A stretch of DNA of 8,988 bases from UBA9715 sp003452695 (GTDB lineage Bacteria; Actinomycetota; Coriobacteriia; Coriobacteriales; Eggerthellaceae), in NCBI GenBank assembly GCA_946625225.1, contig CAMOTA010000111.1, positions 1-8,988 on the forward strand. Direction: 5' to 3'. The notes beneath the pieces were generated by a model. It did not search any database, had not been told where the DNA came from, and worked only from the letters and a program-made list of their open reading frames with translations. Positions 7,580 to 8,988 of this stretch are shown here, one piece after another. Positions within the stretch are counted from its first letter, which is position 1, and every line of letters begins with the position of its first letter. The position numbers and the translations under genes are program-made.

Positions 7580-7610
7580 AGTCGTGACAAGGCGATGCCT
7601 TATCACGACT
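7580..7610 (-). promoter_or_regulatory. Intercistronic stem-loop between binding-protein and permease genes
   Basis: AGTCGTGA (7580-7587) pairs with TCACGACT (7603-7610). After one C/A mismatch, AAGGC pairs with GCCTT around the 3-nt loop GAT, giving 13 pairs in 14 positions. It starts 30 nt after the binding-protein stop. The transcribed strand continues TTCTCC, not a T-run, so partial termination or 3'-end protection is more likely than a full stop. Such structures often raise the binding protein over its permease in transport operons; that role is inferred here. Confidence 0.75.
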
Positions 7611-7640
7611 CCCCCCCAGGTCATCGCATTGGCAAATGGC

Positions 7641-8741
7641 TTATGCGCCCGCTACGGTTGCACCCTTCTCCTTGAAGTACTTCGCGGCGCCGGGATGGTA
7701 CGGCACGACGTCGTAGGAAGCGGCCTTCTTCACGTCGAACTCGGAGAACTTGGCGTTGGACTCTTCGAGCTCGGGAAGGTTGTCGAAGATGTCGGCCACG
7801 AAGGCGTACACGTCGTCTTCGGACACGCTGTCGACGGCAAGGACCAGCGAGTCGACGGAAACGGTCGCGGTTTCGGCGTTGGCAGTTCCCGTATAGGTGT
7901 TTGCGGGAATCTTGGCCTCGTTGTAGAACGAGTTCTTCGACTTCAGCGCCTGCGCGTGCTCCGCGTCGATTTCCACCAGGTAGGCGTCCTTGGTGGTGGC
8001 GAGGTCGGTGATAGCCGAAGTCGGGGCGCCGGCAACCACGAAGGCCGCGTCGATCTTGCCGTCCTTCAGCGCGTCGGCGCTGTCCTGGAAGCTCTGGTAC
8101 TTGGCGCTGATGTCGGACTCGGTTATATCGTAGACGCCCAGGACGTCGATGGCGTTGAAGTACACGCCCGATCCGGCGGCGCCGATGGACACGTTCTTGC
8201 CCTTCAGGTCGGCGACCGATTTGATGGACGGATCGCAGGTGACGATCTGGATCTGCTCTTCGTACAGCGCGGCGACCGTGGTCAGCTTCTTAATCGGCAT
8301 GCCCTCGAAGTCCTCGAAGGTCGATCCGTTGTAGGCATAGGAAGCCACGTCGGACTGGCAGAAGGCGAGCTGGGCGACGCCGTCTTCGATGTCGAGCACG
8401 TTGGCCTTCGAGCCGTCGCTCGAAACGGCGGTGATGTTCAGCCCGGCGTTGTTGTTCGCATGCTGGGCCATGATGGTGCCGAGCGCGTAGTAGGTGCCCG
8501 ACTCGCCGCCCGTGGCAAAGCGCAGCGCGCTGCCGGTTCCCGCTGCAGAAGCCGATGCGGCCGAAGCGGATGCCGAAGCGCTCGCAGATGCCGCGGATGC
8601 GGAGGCCGCGCTTGCGGAGGCGGACGATGCGCTTGCGGATGCGCTTCCGCTGCCCGATCCGGACGAGCATCCGGCCAATGCAGTGGCAGCCATGGCCGCT
8701 GCTCCAACTCCGATGAAGCTTCTCCTGGTCAGTTGTTTCAT
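7641..8741 (-). CDS. TAXI-family TRAP transporter substrate-binding lipoprotein
   Basis: This 366-residue protein is the extracytoplasmic solute receptor of the TRAP system. The N-terminus has a Tat-like TRRSFIG motif (5-11), a hydrophobic stretch and the lipobox LAGC with Cys25, so it should be exported, possibly folded, and lipid-anchored. Residues 26-71 are an almost pure Ser/Ala/Gly linker. The mature domain begins near LRFATGGESGTYYALG (73-88), the typical opening of TAXI (TRAP-associated extracytoplasmic immunogenic) proteins. It also contains GKNVSIGAAGSGVYFNA (near 181-197) and DAAFVVAGAPTSAI (near 231-244), both common to the family. Characterised TAXI proteins bind small anions such as glutamate; the ligand here is unknown. 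The start at 8741 follows GGGAAGGA by 6 nt. An upstream in-frame ATG at 8816 lies inside an operator-like palindrome and has no ribosome site. The gene is first in its operon, with the permease 153 nt downstream. Confidence 0.94.
   Translation of the reverse strand: MKQLTRRSFIGVGAAAMAATALAGCSSGSGSGSASASASSASASAASASAASASASASASAASASAAGTGSALRFATGGESGTYYALGTIMAQHANNNAGLNITAVSSDGSKANVLDIEDGVAQLAFCQSDVASYAYNGSTFEDFEGMPIKKLTTVAALYEEQIQIVTCDPSIKSVADLKGKNVSIGAAGSGVYFNAIDVLGVYDITESDISAKYQSFQDSADALKDGKIDAAFVVAGAPTSAITDLATTKDAYLVEIDAEHAQALKSKNSFYNEAKIPANTYTGTANAETATVSVDSLVLAVDSVSEDDVYAFVADIFDNLPELEESNAKFSEFDVKKAASYDVVPYHPGAAKYFKEKGATVAGA
8529..8666 (-). repeat. Ser-Ala low-complexity linker coding repeat
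   Basis: Residues 26-71 of the binding protein alternate Ser and Ala, with a few Gly, encoded by a degenerate short repeat. It tethers the binding domain to the lipidated Cys25 and could span the cell wall. The hexamer-like DNA makes length variation by slippage plausible. The 116-residue open frame on the opposite strand is an artefact of this composition. Confidence 0.8.
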
Positions 8742-8747
8742 GTTCAA

Positions 8748-8755
8748 TCCTTCCC
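8748..8755 (-). promoter_or_regulatory. Ribosome binding site of the TAXI lipoprotein gene
   Basis: GGGAAGGA followed by six bases (TTGAAC) and ATG at 8741 fixes the start and removes the 25-residue in-frame extension to 8816. Confidence 0.8.
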
Positions 8756-8812
8756 TCTTCCCTTGTGCCGACCCGGTGAACGCGCGCACAGAACGCTCGC
8801 CCGCGCCGGTTG

Positions 8813-8828
8813 CCATGCAATTGCATGG
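8813..8828. promoter_or_regulatory. Perfect 16-bp palindrome, candidate operator
   Basis: CCATGCAATTGCATGG is a perfect palindrome. Relative to the predicted minus-strand transcription start near 8831 it spans about +4 to +19, a typical place for a repressor to block initiation or clearance. No regulator gene is present in the window to pair with it. The alternative is a chance palindrome, but 16 perfect bases at this position are unlikely to be chance. Confidence 0.55.
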
Positions 8829-8837
8829 AATTGATAC

Positions 8838-8843
8838 ATTATA
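8838..8843 (-). promoter_or_regulatory. Consensus -10 (TATAAT) of the TRAP operon
   Basis: A perfect TATAAT lies on the minus strand, with a predicted transcription start near 8831 and a leader of about 90 nt before the lipoprotein ATG. The best hexamer at 16-18 bp spacing matches the -35 consensus poorly. A perfect TTGACA (8879 to 8874) is 30 bp from the -10, too far to work with it. This suggests an activator-dependent promoter. Confidence 0.65.
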
Positions 8844-8850
8844 ACCACAT

Positions 8851-8866
8851 CTTTACTTCACTAAAG
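8851..8866. promoter_or_regulatory. Short inverted repeat over the expected -35 region
   Basis: CTTTA (8851-8855) and TAAAG (8862-8866) form an inverted repeat with a 6-nt spacer, just upstream of the operon -10. It overlaps the place where a -35 hexamer should be. It may be a weak protein-binding site; arms of 5 bp in AT-rich DNA can also arise by chance. Confidence 0.3.
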
Positions 8867-8883
8867 CAAAAGTTGTCAATTTA

Positions 8884-8900
8884 CCTGTAATCGGTACAGG
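8884..8900. promoter_or_regulatory. Lux-box-like inverted repeat upstream of the TRAP operon
   Basis: CCTGTA-ATCGG-TACAGG is a perfect 6-5-6 inverted repeat centred near 8892, about 61 bp upstream of the predicted transcription start. The arms are the same as those of the Vibrio fischeri lux box, which has a 6-nt centre instead of 5. A LuxR-type helix-turn-helix dimer is a reasonable guess for the binding protein, and such regulators are abundant in Eggerthellaceae. No regulator is encoded in the window, so the assignment stays inferential. Confidence 0.5.
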
Positions 8901-8902
8901 CT

Positions 8903-8947
8903 GCTTTGGTAACGAGGGCGGCGCGCGGATTGCCGTCCCTCCAAAGC
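8903..8947. other. Imperfect hairpin upstream of the TRAP operon
   Basis: GCTTTGG (8903-8909) pairs with CCAAAGC (8941-8947), and inner segments AGGG/CCCT and GGC/GCC extend the pairing around an asymmetric bulge. Neither strand has a T-run afterwards. It might mark the end of a neighbouring transcript to the right. No open frame in 8829-8988 looks like a gene. Confidence 0.35.
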
Positions 8948-8988
8948 GACTGGCCGCGGCGGGGCGGGCGCCTGGGGCGTGAAGGGGG

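Noticed and set aside
8742..8816. 25-residue upstream extension of the TAXI lipoprotein
   Set aside because: Its ATG lies inside the perfect palindrome without a ribosome site, and the shorter start has GGGAAGGA 6 nt upstream and a standard lipoprotein signal.
6201..8834. 877-residue open frame on the plus strand across the TRAP operon
   Set aside because: It runs antisense to two genes with clear family motifs. Its translation is rich in His, Arg, Asp and Gly, as expected for the complement of GC-rich genes, and it has no recognisable domain.
8494..8844. 116-residue plus-strand Ala/Glu/Asp-rich open frame
   Set aside because: It is the complement of the Ser-Ala linker and promoter region, and its composition comes entirely from that repeat.

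Overview
The window is GC-rich bacterial DNA carrying four complete protein-coding genes and no rRNA, tRNA, CRISPR array or recognisable insertion sequence. Several traits together suggest a gut-type actinobacterium of the Coriobacteriia, probably Eggerthellaceae: high GC, a large secreted Listeria/Bacteroides-repeat protein, a Tat-type lipoprotein signal followed by a long Ser-Ala linker, and a TAXI-type TRAP system. This placement is inferred from gene content and was not confirmed by any search.

Layout from left to right. Positions 1-170 hold no supported gene, only a strong hairpin at 87-117. A large minus-strand gene (171-3479) encodes a secreted protein with about eleven InlB-type B-repeats behind a low-complexity linker. 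A compact divergent intergenic region (3480-3628) has a consensus -10 for each direction. It leads rightwards into a plus-strand gene (3629-5032) encoding a SixA-like histidine phosphatase fused to a CHAD domain. This gene converges on the next one, and a perfect 17-bp stem-loop (5075-5113) lies between the two stops. The rest of the window (5184-8741, minus strand) is a two-gene TAXI-TRAP transport operon. The substrate-binding lipoprotein is transcribed first, then a fused DctQ-DctM permease that begins at a TTG codon and carries an unusual N-terminal coiled-coil extension.

The TRAP operon has the richest regulatory architecture. Upstream of the lipoprotein are a perfect -10 hexamer without a correctly spaced -35, a 6-5-6 inverted repeat resembling a lux box about 61 bp upstream of the predicted transcription start, and a perfect 16-bp palindrome just downstream of that start. 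Between the lipoprotein and permease genes, two consecutive strong stem-loops occupy most of the 153-nt gap. This could favour production of the binding protein over the permease.

The transport genes form one functional unit: the binding protein delivers an unidentified, probably anionic, solute to the permease. The SixA-CHAD protein and the repeat protein share an intergenic region, but no functional link between them is visible. The most unusual points are the SixA-CHAD fusion, the lux-box-like site, the double stem-loop and the coiled-coil extension of the permease.
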